Made by a program: the position numbers and the translations under genes. Shown one piece after another: positions 18,488 through 26,624 of a DNA stretch of 64,000 nucleotides; position 1 is the stretch's first letter, and every line of letters starts with the position of its first letter. The DNA is taken from NCBI GenBank assembly GCA_050633545.1, contig JBOEGS010000002.1, positions 434,001 to 498,000 on the forward strand, read 5' to 3'. The notes beneath the pieces are model-generated. The model saw only the letters and a list, made by a program, of their open reading frames with translations, had not been told where the DNA came from and made no database searches. Origin of the DNA: Litorivita sp050633545 (GTDB taxonomy: Bacteria; Pseudomonadota; Alphaproteobacteria; Rhodobacterales; Rhodobacteraceae).

Positions 18488-19081
18488 CTACGGCATTGCG
18501 CTGATCAAAGCGGCATGGCGCGCGACAAAATCCTGCCGCGCCTCGACCGGCGGGCGCAGACGGATCGAAAGGCCATCGGTCATTGCCGGATCGGGCGCGC
18601 CGAAGATTTTGTCGGCCTCTGCGCGCGAGAACCCCGCGATTTCGACCGCTTCCATCCATGCGGAGATGCGGTCGGCTTTCTTGATCTGTTTCTTGACTGT
18701 TGCCGGTATCGCCGCAGGCAGGCCAAAGCGGATATGGATGGCCGCGGTGAGCCGGTCGTCAAGCGCGCCATAGCCCGCACCAACGGCGGCTTTGACCGGC
18801 GAAATCATATCCCCGATCACATATTCGGGCGCGTCATGTAAAAGCGCGGCCAATTGCCATTTCACCGGCGCGTTGGGCACCATGCGCCGGAACAGGATTT
18901 CGACAAGCAACGAATGCTCGGCCACGGAATAGGCAAAATCGCCATGGGTCTGCCCGTTCCAGCGGGCGACAAAGGCCAGCCCGTGAGCAATATCTTCGAT
19001 TTCGATGTCCATCGGGGTCGGGTCAAGCAGGTCGAGCCGACGTCCCGAAAGCATCCGTTGCCAAGCGCGTGGTTGTTTCAT
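18488..19081 (-). CDS. HD-domain phosphohydrolase (YfbR-like)
   Basis: A 197-residue protein. The HD-type metal motif is seen as SVAEHSLLVEILFRR followed by LAALLHDAPEYVIGDMISPVK. This layout matches YfbR-like 5'-deoxynucleotidases and related HD hydrolases. I place the start at 19081 (MKQPRAWQRM), six codons inside the longest frame. Substrate not deducible from sequence. Confidence 0.85.
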   Translation of the reverse strand: MKQPRAWQRMLSGRRLDLLDPTPMDIEIEDIAHGLAFVARWNGQTHGDFAYSVAEHSLLVEILFRRMVPNAPVKWQLAALLHDAPEYVIGDMISPVKAAVGAGYGALDDRLTAAIHIRFGLPAAIPATVKKQIKKADRISAWMEAVEIAGFSRAEADKIFGAPDPAMTDGLSIRLRPPVEARQDFVARHAALISAMP

Positions 19082-19111
19082 GATCCTTAGAAACCGCAAA
19101 TCCGCGCATAA

Positions 19112-19139
19112 GAAAAGGGGCGACCCGAAGATCGCCCCT
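19112..19139 (-). terminator. Rho-independent terminator of the VPLPA-CTERM gene
   Basis: GGGGCGA (19117-19123) pairs with TCGCCCC (19132-19138). On the minus strand the stem is followed by TTTTCTT. It lies 25 bp past the stop of the VPLPA gene and before the HD gene, separating their transcripts. Confidence 0.8.
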
Positions 19140-19164
19140 CAAAAACTTTCAAGCGTTGTAGGTC

Positions 19165-19794
19165 TTACGACTTACGACGACGCAGTGCGGCAAATCCGCC
19201 AAAGCCGACGAGCAGCAAGGGCAGGGTCGCCGGCAGCGGCACGGCCGACATCTCGACCGAGAGGTCAAATGCACCCAAAGCATCTTCGTCCGGAACTTCG
19301 CCAGTCAGGGCCAAAGCCAGTTCGGTGGTCAGGATGTCACCAAAGAAAACGGTGATGACGTCGATCACGCCGCTGGTGGCGGAGGTGGTGTAGAAACCGG
19401 TGTGAACGATTTGCAGACCGTCAGAGACCGAACCGTAGATGCCGCCAGCCGAAATGAACGACAAAGCGCCCATCACGTCCGCGACCGAAACGTTGCCGAT
19501 GCTGAACGTATCGGTCACGCTGAGCGGGCCGCTACCATCTTCGTGGTAGAGGGTCAGGCTAAAGGTCAGAGCGTAGGATTTGTCGACCGAAGGATCGGTG
19601 ACATAATACGCAGCCGCGCCCGAACCCGAGAGGGTCAGGGCAGGGATATCGGCATCATAGGCGAAATCACCGGACATGGTGAAATCGGCATCGACGGTCG
19701 AAGCCGTCGCGGTGCCGGGCGCAACGACGCTCAGAGCGCCGAGGGCAAGTCCGAGCCCGAGGGCATAAGACTTCAGGTTGGAAATAAACGACAT
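19165..19794 (-). CDS. Secreted protein with VPLPA-CTERM sorting signal
   Basis: A 209-residue protein. A signal peptide (YALGLGLALGALSVVAPGTATAS) leads to a beta-rich body poor in Cys. The C-terminus is VPLPATLPLLLVGFGGFAALRRRKS: the VPLPA motif, a membrane helix and a basic tail. This is the exosortase recognition signal VPLPA-CTERM, so the protein is probably sorted to the surface or extracellular matrix. No exosortase gene lies in the window. The start at 19794 is chosen because it begins the signal peptide. A CtrA box lies 170 bp upstream. Confidence 0.88.
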   Translation of the reverse strand: MSFISNLKSYALGLGLALGALSVVAPGTATASTVDADFTMSGDFAYDADIPALTLSGSGAAAYYVTDPSVDKSYALTFSLTLYHEDGSGPLSVTDTFSIGNVSVADVMGALSFISAGGIYGSVSDGLQIVHTGFYTTSATSGVIDVITVFFGDILTTELALALTGEVPDEDALGAFDLSVEMSAVPLPATLPLLLVGFGGFAALRRRKS

Positions 19795-19963
19795 CAAATG
19801 TCTCCTAGGTATTTGGCAGCGCAGAGCGCAATGATCTGTTGATCTACGTCCTGTTTGACACAAACCGCCCATGCGACTCAAATAAAACAGGGCAAAATCG
19901 TGTCATTGACTTTGCGTCATCGCCAATCTTTTGCCGTATTTCCTATTGTTTCCCAATTCGTGG

Positions 19964-19978
19964 TTAACAACCGGTTAA
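19964..19978. promoter_or_regulatory. Consensus CtrA-binding box upstream of the VPLPA-CTERM gene
   Basis: TTAA-CAACCGG-TTAA (19964-19967, 19975-19978) is an exact TTAA-N7-TTAA site, with a further GTTAACC immediately to the right. It lies 170 bp before the VPLPA start (19794) and 222 bp before ahcY (20200). A surface protein gene is a plausible CtrA target. Confidence 0.65.
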
Positions 19979-20020
19979 GTTAACCATACGTAACCGAGAA
20001 ACCCCGTTTCAGGTGATTCG

Positions 20021-20042
20021 TTTGGGCGAGATCCCGCCCAAA
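20021..20042. repeat. Perfect inverted repeat upstream of ahcY
   Basis: TTTGGGCG and CGCCCAAA are separated by AGATCC. There is no T-tract on either strand, so it is not a standard terminator. It may be an operator or an RNA stem in the ahcY leader. Confidence 0.55.
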
Positions 20043-20199
20043 TGCGAGGGCGTCCGTAGCCTCAATGCGCCATCCTTTTGCCGATTAACGCGATCTTTAG
20101 CCGCTCGCGTGGATAACTGCGCCGAACACGCGCGGATTGATTTGTGAAAACGCGCTGAGTTTGTTAGGGCCTCGCGTGACACATCTGGAGAAACCGCTC

Positions 20200-21591
20200 G
20201 TGACCAAAGATTATATTGTTAAGGATATCAGCCTCGCCGCCTATGGCCGCAAAGAGCTCGATATCGCCGAAACCGAAATGCCCGGCCTGATGGCGTTGCG
20301 CGCCGAATATGGCGAGAGCCAGCCGCTCAAAGGGTCGCGCATCGTTGGCTCGCTGCACATGACCATTCAAACTGCTGTTTTGATTGAAACATTGGTCGCG
20401 CTGGGCGCGGACGTGCGCTGGGCATCGTGCAACATCTTCTCGACGCAGGACCATGCCGCGGCCGCGATTGCCGCAGGCGGCACACCTGTTTTCGCTATCA
20501 AGGGCCAGACATTGGTCGAGCATTGGGATTACCTCGATCGCTCGTTCCAGTTCCCTGAGGGCGCGAACCTGATCCTCGACGATGGCGGCGATGCGACACT
20601 TTATGTTTTGCTCGGGGCGCGTGTCGAGGCGGGCGAGACGGATTTGATCGAAGTGCCCACTTCGGAAGAGGAAGAGGCGATTTTCGCGCAGATCAAAAAG
20701 CGCATGGCGCAAAGCCCCGGTTGGTTCACCAAAACCCGCGAAGCCATCAAGGGCGTGTCGGAAGAAACCACCACCGGCGTGCACCGCCTCTATGATCTTC
20801 ATAAGAAAGGCCAATTGCCTTTCCCTGCGATCAATGTGAACGACTCTGTCACCAAGTCGAAATTCGACAATAAATATGGCTGCAAAGAAAGCCTCGTGGA
20901 CGGTATCCGCCGCGCCACCGATACAATGATGGCCGGTAAGGTCGCGGTTGTTTGCGGTTACGGCGATGTGGGCAAAGGCTCTGCCGCGTCGCTCAGCGGT
21001 GCAGGCGCCCGCGTCAAAGTCACCGAAGTTGACCCGATCTGCGCGTTGCAAGCCGCGATGGACGGGTTCGAGGTTGTGTTGCTCGAAGATGCGGTCGAGA
21101 GCGCCGATATCTTCATCACCACCACCGGCAACAAAGACGTTATCCGGATCGAGCATATGCGCGCGATGAAGGATATGGCGATTGTCGGCAACATCGGCCA
21201 TTTCGACAATGAAATTCAGGTGGCCAGCCTGAAGAACCACAAATGGACCAACATCAAAGAGCAAGTGGATATGATCGAAATGCCCTCCGGCAATCGCATC
21301 ATCCTGCTCTCCGAAGGGCGTCTTTTGAACCTTGGCAATGCCACGGGCCACCCGTCTTTCGTAATGTCCGCGTCGTTCACCAATCAGGTTCTTGCGCAGA
21401 TGGAACTGTGGCTGCGCGGCGAGAATTACGACAACCAAGTCTATATCCTGCCCAAGCATCTCGACGAGAAGGTCGCGCGTCTGCACCTTGACCGCATCGG
21501 CGTAAAGCTCAGCAAGCTGGACGCCGAACAGGCCGCCTATATCGGCGTCACGCCCGAAGGCCCCTTTAAACCCGAGCATTATCGTTACTAA
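20200..21591 (+). CDS. ahcY: S-adenosylhomocysteinase
   Basis: A 463-residue enzyme that splits S-adenosylhomocysteine into adenosine and homocysteine in the methyl cycle. The NAD site is VCGYGDVGKGSAASLSGAGARVKVTEVDP; the substrate segments WASCNIFSTQDHAAAAI and GNIGHFDNEIQV and the C-terminal GPFKPEHYRY are classic. The start is the GTG at 20200 (reads MTKDYIVKDISLAAYGRKE), nine bases after TGGAG. The longer frame from 20137 has no family support. The next gene begins nine bases after its stop. Confidence 0.97.
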   Translation: MTKDYIVKDISLAAYGRKELDIAETEMPGLMALRAEYGESQPLKGSRIVGSLHMTIQTAVLIETLVALGADVRWASCNIFSTQDHAAAAIAAGGTPVFAIKGQTLVEHWDYLDRSFQFPEGANLILDDGGDATLYVLLGARVEAGETDLIEVPTSEEEEAIFAQIKKRMAQSPGWFTKTREAIKGVSEETTTGVHRLYDLHKKGQLPFPAINVNDSVTKSKFDNKYGCKESLVDGIRRATDTMMAGKVAVVCGYGDVGKGSAASLSGAGARVKVTEVDPICALQAAMDGFEVVLLEDAVESADIFITTTGNKDVIRIEHMRAMKDMAIVGNIGHFDNEIQVASLKNHKWTNIKEQVDMIEMPSGNRIILLSEGRLLNLGNATGHPSFVMSASFTNQVLAQMELWLRGENYDNQVYILPKHLDEKVARLHLDRIGVKLSKLDAEQAAYIGVTPEGPFKPEHYRY

Positions 21592-21600
21592 ATACGTCCC

Positions 21601-22395
21601 ATGGACGAAGACAGTCACAGCCATGACCGCCCGAGCCCGTCTCGGGCGGTTTTGTATTTGCGCAAGCTGATGCGGGCGGCTTTGGCGCTCGGCCGCGTGA
21701 CGGTCACGCTGGCGCTTTTGGGCGGGATGGTCTGGGGCGGATATCTTGCGCTTTACCATCCTGACACGCCGCTGCGTGACGAATGGAATCCGGTCAAACC
21801 TTTGCGCATCGCAGATCCCGTTACGCCCGTCACGACATGGAAGCTGTCGCGCGCTCTGAGCGATCCGGCCCTGTGTCAATCGGTGCTCGATGCCTCCTCG
21901 GTGTCCGCCAGCGCCATGAGCGATCTGCAGAGGTCCGAAGTTTGCCATATTCGCGGGCGGGTGCGGCTGGCCTCGGTCGGGGCGGCGAAAATGAAGCCGC
22001 TTGAAACCCGCTGCCCGATTGCCCTGCGCCTCGCCATGTGGGAGCGCCACGCCCTGCAGCCCGCCGCCAAGGCGCATCTTGGCACCGATCTGACCGGCAT
22101 ACGGCATTATTCAAGCTACAATTGCCGCGCCATCCGCACCCCCTCTGGCAAGACGTCGCGCATGAGCACCCACGCCAGCGCCGATGCGATCGATATTTCC
22201 GGTTTTGATTTTGCCAATGGAAAGCGATTAAGCCTCAAGGCCGATTGGAATGGCGCCGCGCCGGACGCCGCGTTTTTGCGCGCTGCGCAACAAGGGGCGT
22301 GCCTTTGGTTCAACACCGTGCTTGGACCGGAATACAACGCCCTGCACGCCGATCATTTTCACATGCAAAACACCGGATGGAACAGTTGCCGCTAG
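21601..22395 (+). CDS. Extensin-like C-terminal domain protein, membrane anchored
   Basis: A 264-residue protein with one N-terminal helix (VTVTLALLGGMVWGGYLALY), then an extensin-like domain (the extensin_C family). Conserved features are YSSYNCRAIR, STHASADAIDISGF and the C-terminal ALHADHFHMQNTGWNSCR, whose His/Asp residues resemble a metallopeptidase-like zinc site. It faces the periplasm and may act on cell wall; biochemistry of this family is sparse. It follows ahcY by nine bases and probably shares its transcript. Confidence 0.85.
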   Translation: MDEDSHSHDRPSPSRAVLYLRKLMRAALALGRVTVTLALLGGMVWGGYLALYHPDTPLRDEWNPVKPLRIADPVTPVTTWKLSRALSDPALCQSVLDASSVSASAMSDLQRSEVCHIRGRVRLASVGAAKMKPLETRCPIALRLAMWERHALQPAAKAHLGTDLTGIRHYSSYNCRAIRTPSGKTSRMSTHASADAIDISGFDFANGKRLSLKADWNGAAPDAAFLRAAQQGACLWFNTVLGPEYNALHADHFHMQNTGWNSCR

Positions 22396-22522
22396 GCCGC
22401 ATTCGGCCCATGCGGCCAAAAATCCTTTTGTCTTGGCAAAATTAGCCGTTAGGCTTGCGTCGAACGTTCCAAAAGGGGCGTGGTGGAGTAATGGCAAAAC
22501 AGCCGAACGGTGGGAGAAGACC

Positions 22523-22864
22523 ATGGGAAAACGTGACGACCTAATTGCGAAATACGCGGATGATTTGAAAAACAAATGCGGGATGACGCCCGATATGGGC
22601 CTTTTGACCAAGGTCACAATCGGCTGCGGCCCGTCGATCTATAATGCGGACGCCTCGACCGTCGCGGGCAGCGACAAATCCGAGCTGGAAACCGTCAAAG
22701 ACAATTTCCTCGTCAAAAAGCTGGGCCTCAAAGACGGCCCTGAATTGATGGATGCCATCGACAGTGTCATCGAGACATATGGAAAATCCGAGCGCAACAA
22801 ATACCGCGCCGTTGTCTATTACATGCTGACCAAACATTTCGGCAAAGAAGCCGTTTACGGCTAA
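22523..22864 (+). CDS. DUF2853 family protein
   Basis: A 113-residue acidic and lysine-rich soluble protein (MGKRDDLIAKYADDLKNKCG ... YYMLTKHFGKEAVYG). It matches the DUF2853 family, whose function is unknown. The ATG at 22523 follows GGGAGAAGA; the longer frame from 22250 is out of phase with the extensin gene. A strong terminator follows. Confidence 0.88.
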   Translation: MGKRDDLIAKYADDLKNKCGMTPDMGLLTKVTIGCGPSIYNADASTVAGSDKSELETVKDNFLVKKLGLKDGPELMDAIDSVIETYGKSERNKYRAVVYYMLTKHFGKEAVYG

Positions 22865-22882
22865 GTCATTGCGATACCTAAG

Positions 22883-22914
22883 AAACGCCCGCTTCCTTAA
22901 GCGGGCGTTTTTTT
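22883..22914 (+). terminator. Strong rho-independent terminator after the DUF2853 gene
   Basis: AAACGCCCGCTT (22883-22894), loop CCTT, AAGCGGGCGTTT (22899-22910), then more T residues to 22914. It is a 12-bp perfect stem with a U-tract 19 bp after the stop codon. Confidence 0.93.
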
Positions 22915-22965
22915 ATTGCGGTGCATTTTGCCTACTTGCGTCTTTGTGGCGACGCCGAAATGAGG

Positions 22966-23087
22966 TATAAAAAGTTGTTCCGCGTCAGGATGGCCGGACC
23001 CGAAATTCGAATTCACGTGTGGTGTGTAGGGAGCACGTGGGGTGGCGAAGGGTCTTGGCATTGGCTGGGACCCTTCGTGTTTTTTGA
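22966..23087 (+). ncRNA. Candidate small RNA with its own promoter and terminator
   Basis: A TATAAA at 22966-22971 has TTTGTG 17 bp upstream (22943-22948), a possible sigma-70 promoter. Downstream come a CACGTG-14nt-CACGTG stem-loop (23014-23039) exposing GTAGGGAG in its loop and a 9-bp hairpin CGAAGGGTC/GACCCTTCG (23046-23077) followed by TGTTTTTTG. The unit is isolated between the DUF2853 terminator and the convergent DUF1761 gene. No family recognised. A short ORF (MRYKKLF...) overlaps it but lacks a ribosome binding site. Confidence 0.45.
23046..23087 (+). terminator. Rho-independent terminator in the DUF2853-DUF1761 gap
   Basis: The CGAAGGGTC/GACCCTTCG stem, with a 14-nt loop, is followed by TGTTTTTTG on the plus strand. 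Because the DUF2853 transcript already ends at 22914, this second terminator implies another plus-strand transcript in the gap. Confidence 0.7.
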
Positions 23088-23128
23088 GCACTGTTTTTGG
23101 CGGACCTGCGGCTTGAACCCGCCAGTTC

Positions 23129-23515
23129 CTACATCGCGCCGAGCACGGCGCCGATCACCGCACAGCCAAGACAGGCATATCCGCCATCAATCAAAGCCAA
23201 TACAGGTTTACGCATCCCGTAGGCGTAGCACATCGCCAGCCATGGCGTGATAAAGAAGGCGCCGATGCCGACCCCCGCAACAAATCCCGCGCCCGCGCCG
23301 TCGATGCCAGCCATGGCAAACATATGTCGCATCATCCCCGCCACGAGGATCATCGCCGCCCCGCTATAGATAAACGGCACGAATGACCCGCCCTTGGGCT
23401 TTCCCGTCTCGTCTGCCTCGATCTGCGCTGCGGCCATCCACGGCCTCGACAGGCTCATGTACCAAATGGCCCCAGTCGCAAATCCGGCCAATGCGGCCAA
23501 TAAGACTGCAATCAT
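23129..23515 (-). CDS. DUF1761 family membrane protein
   Basis: A 128-residue membrane protein with about four helices and the family-typical start MIAVLLAALAGFATGAIWYMSLSRPW, in which the GxIWY turn marks DUF1761. Function unknown. The start at 23515 follows GGAGGG; the upstream frame to 24016 is antisense to the NosR-like gene. It is divergent from that gene. Confidence 0.85.
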   Translation of the reverse strand: MIAVLLAALAGFATGAIWYMSLSRPWMAAAQIEADETGKPKGGSFVPFIYSGAAMILVAGMMRHMFAMAGIDGAGAGFVAGVGIGAFFITPWLAMCYAYGMRKPVLALIDGGYACLGCAVIGAVLGAM

Positions 23516-23647
23516 CTCCCGTTCCCTCCATTGTTTGCCTGACGCTACCGCGCTGCGCCACGATATGGCCAGAGTTTTCCGCCGCCCCGCCGCCCTTGTA
23601 CCTTTGTCGCATATCGCAGGTCTGTCCGGCGCGCCAATCTGCGCCCT

Positions 23648-25726
23648 ATGAGGGAGGCCATTTGTGTTCTTTTTGCGCTGCTGGTGTTGCTGGCTGCGCC
23701 GCTCCGCGCCGAGGTTTTTGACCGCGCCGCGATAGAACCCTTTGTCGTGCCGCCCTATTCTTTGGGCGAGTTGGTCAATGACAAAGGCGTCTATCAATTG
23801 CTCAATTCCGGCGGCGCCGAGGCCGGATTTGTCTTTCAAACCGAACCACTTGCACCCCTGCCCGGATTTTCCGGCGCGCCGATCAACCTGTTGGTTATTC
23901 TCGATGCAGAGGCCAAATTCATCGACGTGCGCCTGCTCGATCACAACGAGCCGATCTTTGTTTCCGGCCTTGGCCAAGCGCCGTTTCACAAATTCGTCGA
24001 ACAATATCGCGGCCATTCGATCAGCACGCCTTTGGTGGTCGGCACCCCTTATGGCGCGGCCGATGCGGGCGGCGCTTTAGTCTATCTCGACGGGGTGACG
24101 AAAGCCACGGCCAGCGTGCGCATCGCCCATGAAAGCATCCTCGCCGCCGCCCTCGGCGTGGCGCGCGAGAAGATGCAAGGCGTGAACACCGGCCCGCCGT
24201 CCTATCCCGATCCCGAGGTCACCGAGGCGCTGACATGGGCAGACCTGCGCGATCAGGGTCTCGTTGGCCGCCTCACCGTCAGCAACGCCGAGGTCGAGGC
24301 GCTGTTCAAAGGCACGCTTTGGGAGGGTGACGATCCGCTGGCTCTGGACGATCCAAGCGGCATATACCTTGACCTTTATGCCATTGATTTGGGCCCGCAA
24401 TCGATCGCAAATGCGGTGCTGGCCCCCGATACATTGGCCGAACTTGCCGCCTTTCGCGCCGTGACGCCCGATGCCGCGCCGGTGCTCTTGCTGGATGCAG
24501 GGCGGCACGGGTTGGTGTCGGACAAATTCGTGCGCAACACCGCGCCCGACCGTATTTCGGCGGTCCAAGACGGGTTTCCCGTGGCCTTGCGCGATGCGGA
24601 TCTGTTCATCACCTTGAACGATGATCTGCCGAGCGAGCTTTCGGACGCGGCCGCGATTATCTTGCGCTCGGATCGCCGCCTTGGCTTTGATCCCTCGCGG
24701 CCTTGGACCTTGACCTTGCAGGCCCCGCGCGCCCACGGGATTTTCCAACCCGAGATCGGCACAAAGGACCTGTCGGTCGAGTTGCACACCGATGGGCGGT
24801 TCTACAAAAAAGACCTCGCTCCGCGCCCCGTGCCGCCGTGGGTGGAAGCCCTGCGCGGGCGCAGCATGGATTTGGCGGTTCTGGCTGTGGGCCTGACCGC
24901 GCTGGGCATCGTGATGGCCTTTGCGATGCGCCAGCTGGCGGCGCACCCGCGGTTCGGCGCGATCCGCCTTGGGGTTCTGGCGGTGATGCTCGGGTTTGTC
25001 GGCTGGCACGGGCAGGGGCAATTGAGCATCGTGACGGTTCTGGCGACATTGCGCACCCTGTGGGAGGGGGGCAATTTCGCCTATCTGCTCTATGATCCTT
25101 TCTCCTTGATGATCTGGGCCGTGGTGATTGTCAGCTTTGTGCTTTGGGGCAGGGGGTTCTTTTGCGGCTGGCTGTGCCCCTTTGGCGCGCTGCAAGAATT
25201 CGCCGACCGTCTTGGCCGCCTGCTCCGGCTGCCCAAGATCGAGCCCTCCGCCAAATGGGACGCGCGGCTCAAATCGGTCAAATATCTGGTGCTCTTCGGG
25301 ATGATTGCCGCCGTGTTCTACAACCCCGCCAGCGTCGACAAAGTGGCCGAGATCGAGCCGTTCAAAACCGCCATCACCGTCTATTTCCTGCGCGAGTGGT
25401 ATTACGTCGCCTATGCGGCGTTCTGGCTTGTGCTCGGCATGGTAACCTTCAAAGGCTTTTGCCGCTATGTCTGCCCCTTGGGCGCGGTCATGGCGATTGG
25501 CGGTTTGCTGCGCACGCGAAAATGGATCGACCGGCGCGCCGAATGCGGATCGCCGTGCCAGTTGTGCAAGGTGAAATGCAAATACGGATCAATCAAGCAA
25601 AACGGCGCGATCGATTATTCGGAATGTTTTCAATGCCTCGATTGCGTAACGATCCACGACGATCCGGCGCAATGCGTGCCGCTGATCCTCAAGGCGCGCA
25701 AAGCCAAGCAGGAGATCGCCGCATGA
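23648..25726 (+). CDS. NosR/NirI-like membrane flavo-iron-sulfur protein
   Basis: A 692-residue protein. A signal peptide (MREAICVLFALLVLLAAPLRA) is followed by a periplasmic FMN-binding domain whose flavinylation motif DGVTKATAS sits at 148-156 (Thr154 the likely FMN-threonine). After about residue 400 come several helices. Two polyferredoxin-type motifs, CGWLCPFGALQEF and CRYVCPLGAVMAI, are followed by a C-terminal ferredoxin-like region with CGSPCQLCKVKC and CFQCLDC. NosR proteins pass quinol electrons across the membrane. No nosZ is here, so it probably serves another periplasmic acceptor, possibly tied to the PQQ system downstream. The stop overlaps apbE. Confidence 0.85.
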   Translation: MREAICVLFALLVLLAAPLRAEVFDRAAIEPFVVPPYSLGELVNDKGVYQLLNSGGAEAGFVFQTEPLAPLPGFSGAPINLLVILDAEAKFIDVRLLDHNEPIFVSGLGQAPFHKFVEQYRGHSISTPLVVGTPYGAADAGGALVYLDGVTKATASVRIAHESILAAALGVAREKMQGVNTGPPSYPDPEVTEALTWADLRDQGLVGRLTVSNAEVEALFKGTLWEGDDPLALDDPSGIYLDLYAIDLGPQSIANAVLAPDTLAELAAFRAVTPDAAPVLLLDAGRHGLVSDKFVRNTAPDRISAVQDGFPVALRDADLFITLNDDLPSELSDAAAIILRSDRRLGFDPSRPWTLTLQAPRAHGIFQPEIGTKDLSVELHTDGRFYKKDLAPRPVPPWVEALRGRSMDLAVLAVGLTALGIVMAFAMRQLAAHPRFGAIRLGVLAVMLGFVGWHGQGQLSIVTVLATLRTLWEGGNFAYLLYDPFSLMIWAVVIVSFVLWGRGFFCGWLCPFGALQEFADRLGRLLRLPKIEPSAKWDARLKSVKYLVLFGMIAAVFYNPASVDKVAEIEPFKTAITVYFLREWYYVAYAAFWLVLGMVTFKGFCRYVCPLGAVMAIGGLLRTRKWIDRRAECGSPCQLCKVKCKYGSIKQNGAIDYSECFQCLDCVTIHDDPAQCVPLILKARKAKQEIAA

Positions 25727-26622
25727 GCCTCACGCGCCGCCGCTTTTTGTCGATCACCGCCGCCGCCGGTGCGATTGCCGGATCTGCCGCGACCGCCCGC
25801 GGCGTGCCCGCCCGTTGGCAAGGCACAGCGTTGGGCGCCGAGGCGCAGGTCACGCTTTACGGGATGGAGGCCGAGGCTCTGCGCGCGGTGCCGCATCTTT
25901 TGGCCCAGATCGAGCAGCGGTTCAGCCTCCATGATCCCAAATCGACCCTATCCTTGCTCAATAACGCGAAATCCCTGCGCCAGCCGCCACGGCATTTTTC
26001 CGATCTGCTGACGCTGTGCCGCGAGATGCATGGCGCGACGGGGGGGCGGTTTGACCCCACGGTGCAACCGCTTTGGCACGCCTTGGCGTACGCAGAGGAT
26101 ATCGCCGCGGCGCGCGCCAGTGTCGGCTTCGGTCGCGTGCAGATCACGCCCGATCATATCGCGATTGGCGCGGCGCAGGCCTTGACCCTCAACGGGATTG
26201 CCCAAGGCTTTGCCACCGATCTGGTCACCGCGCATTTGCGCGATCTCGGTGCGCGAGAGGTCTTGGTCAATATTGGCGAATATCGCGCCCTCGGCGGCCC
26301 GTTCCGCTTGGGCCTGTCGGATCCGGCGCTGGGTCTGCATGGCTGGCAAAGCGTGACCGGCACGGCCTTGGCCACCTCCAGCCCCGCCGCGCTGCGCCTT
26401 GGGCCGGACCAAGGCCATGTCCTTGACCCGCTTGGCCTTGCACCTGCGCTTTGGTCGTCGGTGACGGTCGAGGCCAAGACCGCCGCGGTTGCCGACGCGC
26501 TCTCGACCGCGATGTGCCATATGGACGAGGCGCAGATCGACGCCGTTCTCGCACAGCGCGCCGATGTGGTGCGGGTGATCTTGGTCAGCCTTGAGGGCGA
26601 GGTGAGCCAGCGGCGGGTTTGA
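25723..26622 (+). CDS. apbE: ApbE-like FAD:protein FMN transferase
   Basis: A 299-residue protein with a twin-arginine signal (TRRRFLSITAAAGAIAGSAATARG). The ApbE core shows TGGRFDPTVQPLW, LNGIAQGFATDLV and VLVNIGEYRALGG. It moves FMN from FAD onto a Thr of an exported partner. The partner is almost certainly the NosR-like protein just upstream, whose stop codon overlaps this ATG. The FAD/metal loop TAAVADALSTAMCHM is present near the C-terminus. Confidence 0.88.
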   Translation: MSLTRRRFLSITAAAGAIAGSAATARGVPARWQGTALGAEAQVTLYGMEAEALRAVPHLLAQIEQRFSLHDPKSTLSLLNNAKSLRQPPRHFSDLLTLCREMHGATGGRFDPTVQPLWHALAYAEDIAAARASVGFGRVQITPDHIAIGAAQALTLNGIAQGFATDLVTAHLRDLGAREVLVNIGEYRALGGPFRLGLSDPALGLHGWQSVTGTALATSSPAALRLGPDQGHVLDPLGLAPALWSSVTVEAKTAAVADALSTAMCHMDEAQIDAVLAQRADVVRVILVSLEGEVSQRRV

Positions 26623-26624
26623 CG

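Larger units (their letters stand above)
19795..20199. other. 405-bp divergent intergenic region (VPLPA gene / ahcY)
   Basis: An AT-richer stretch between the two divergent starts. It holds a CtrA box at 19964-19978 and a perfect 8-bp inverted repeat TTTGGGCG-AGATCC-CGCCCAAA at 20021-20042. TGGAG at 20186-20190 is the ahcY ribosome binding site. I found no convincing small ORF. I looked for SAM-II, SAM/SAH and SAH riboswitch cores and did not recognise one. Confidence 0.6.

Noticed and set aside
19881..20199. SAM, SAM/SAH or SAH riboswitch before ahcY
   Set aside because: I could not find the conserved cores of these classes; only a simple dyad is present. A covariance-model search would settle it.
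20164..22107. 647-codon minus-strand frame over ahcY
   Set aside because: Antisense to ahcY, which has complete family motifs.
22963..23250. Small protein MRYKKLFRVRM... in the DUF2853-DUF1761 gap
   Set aside because: No ribosome binding site; it runs through a terminator hairpin and into the antisense of the DUF1761 gene.
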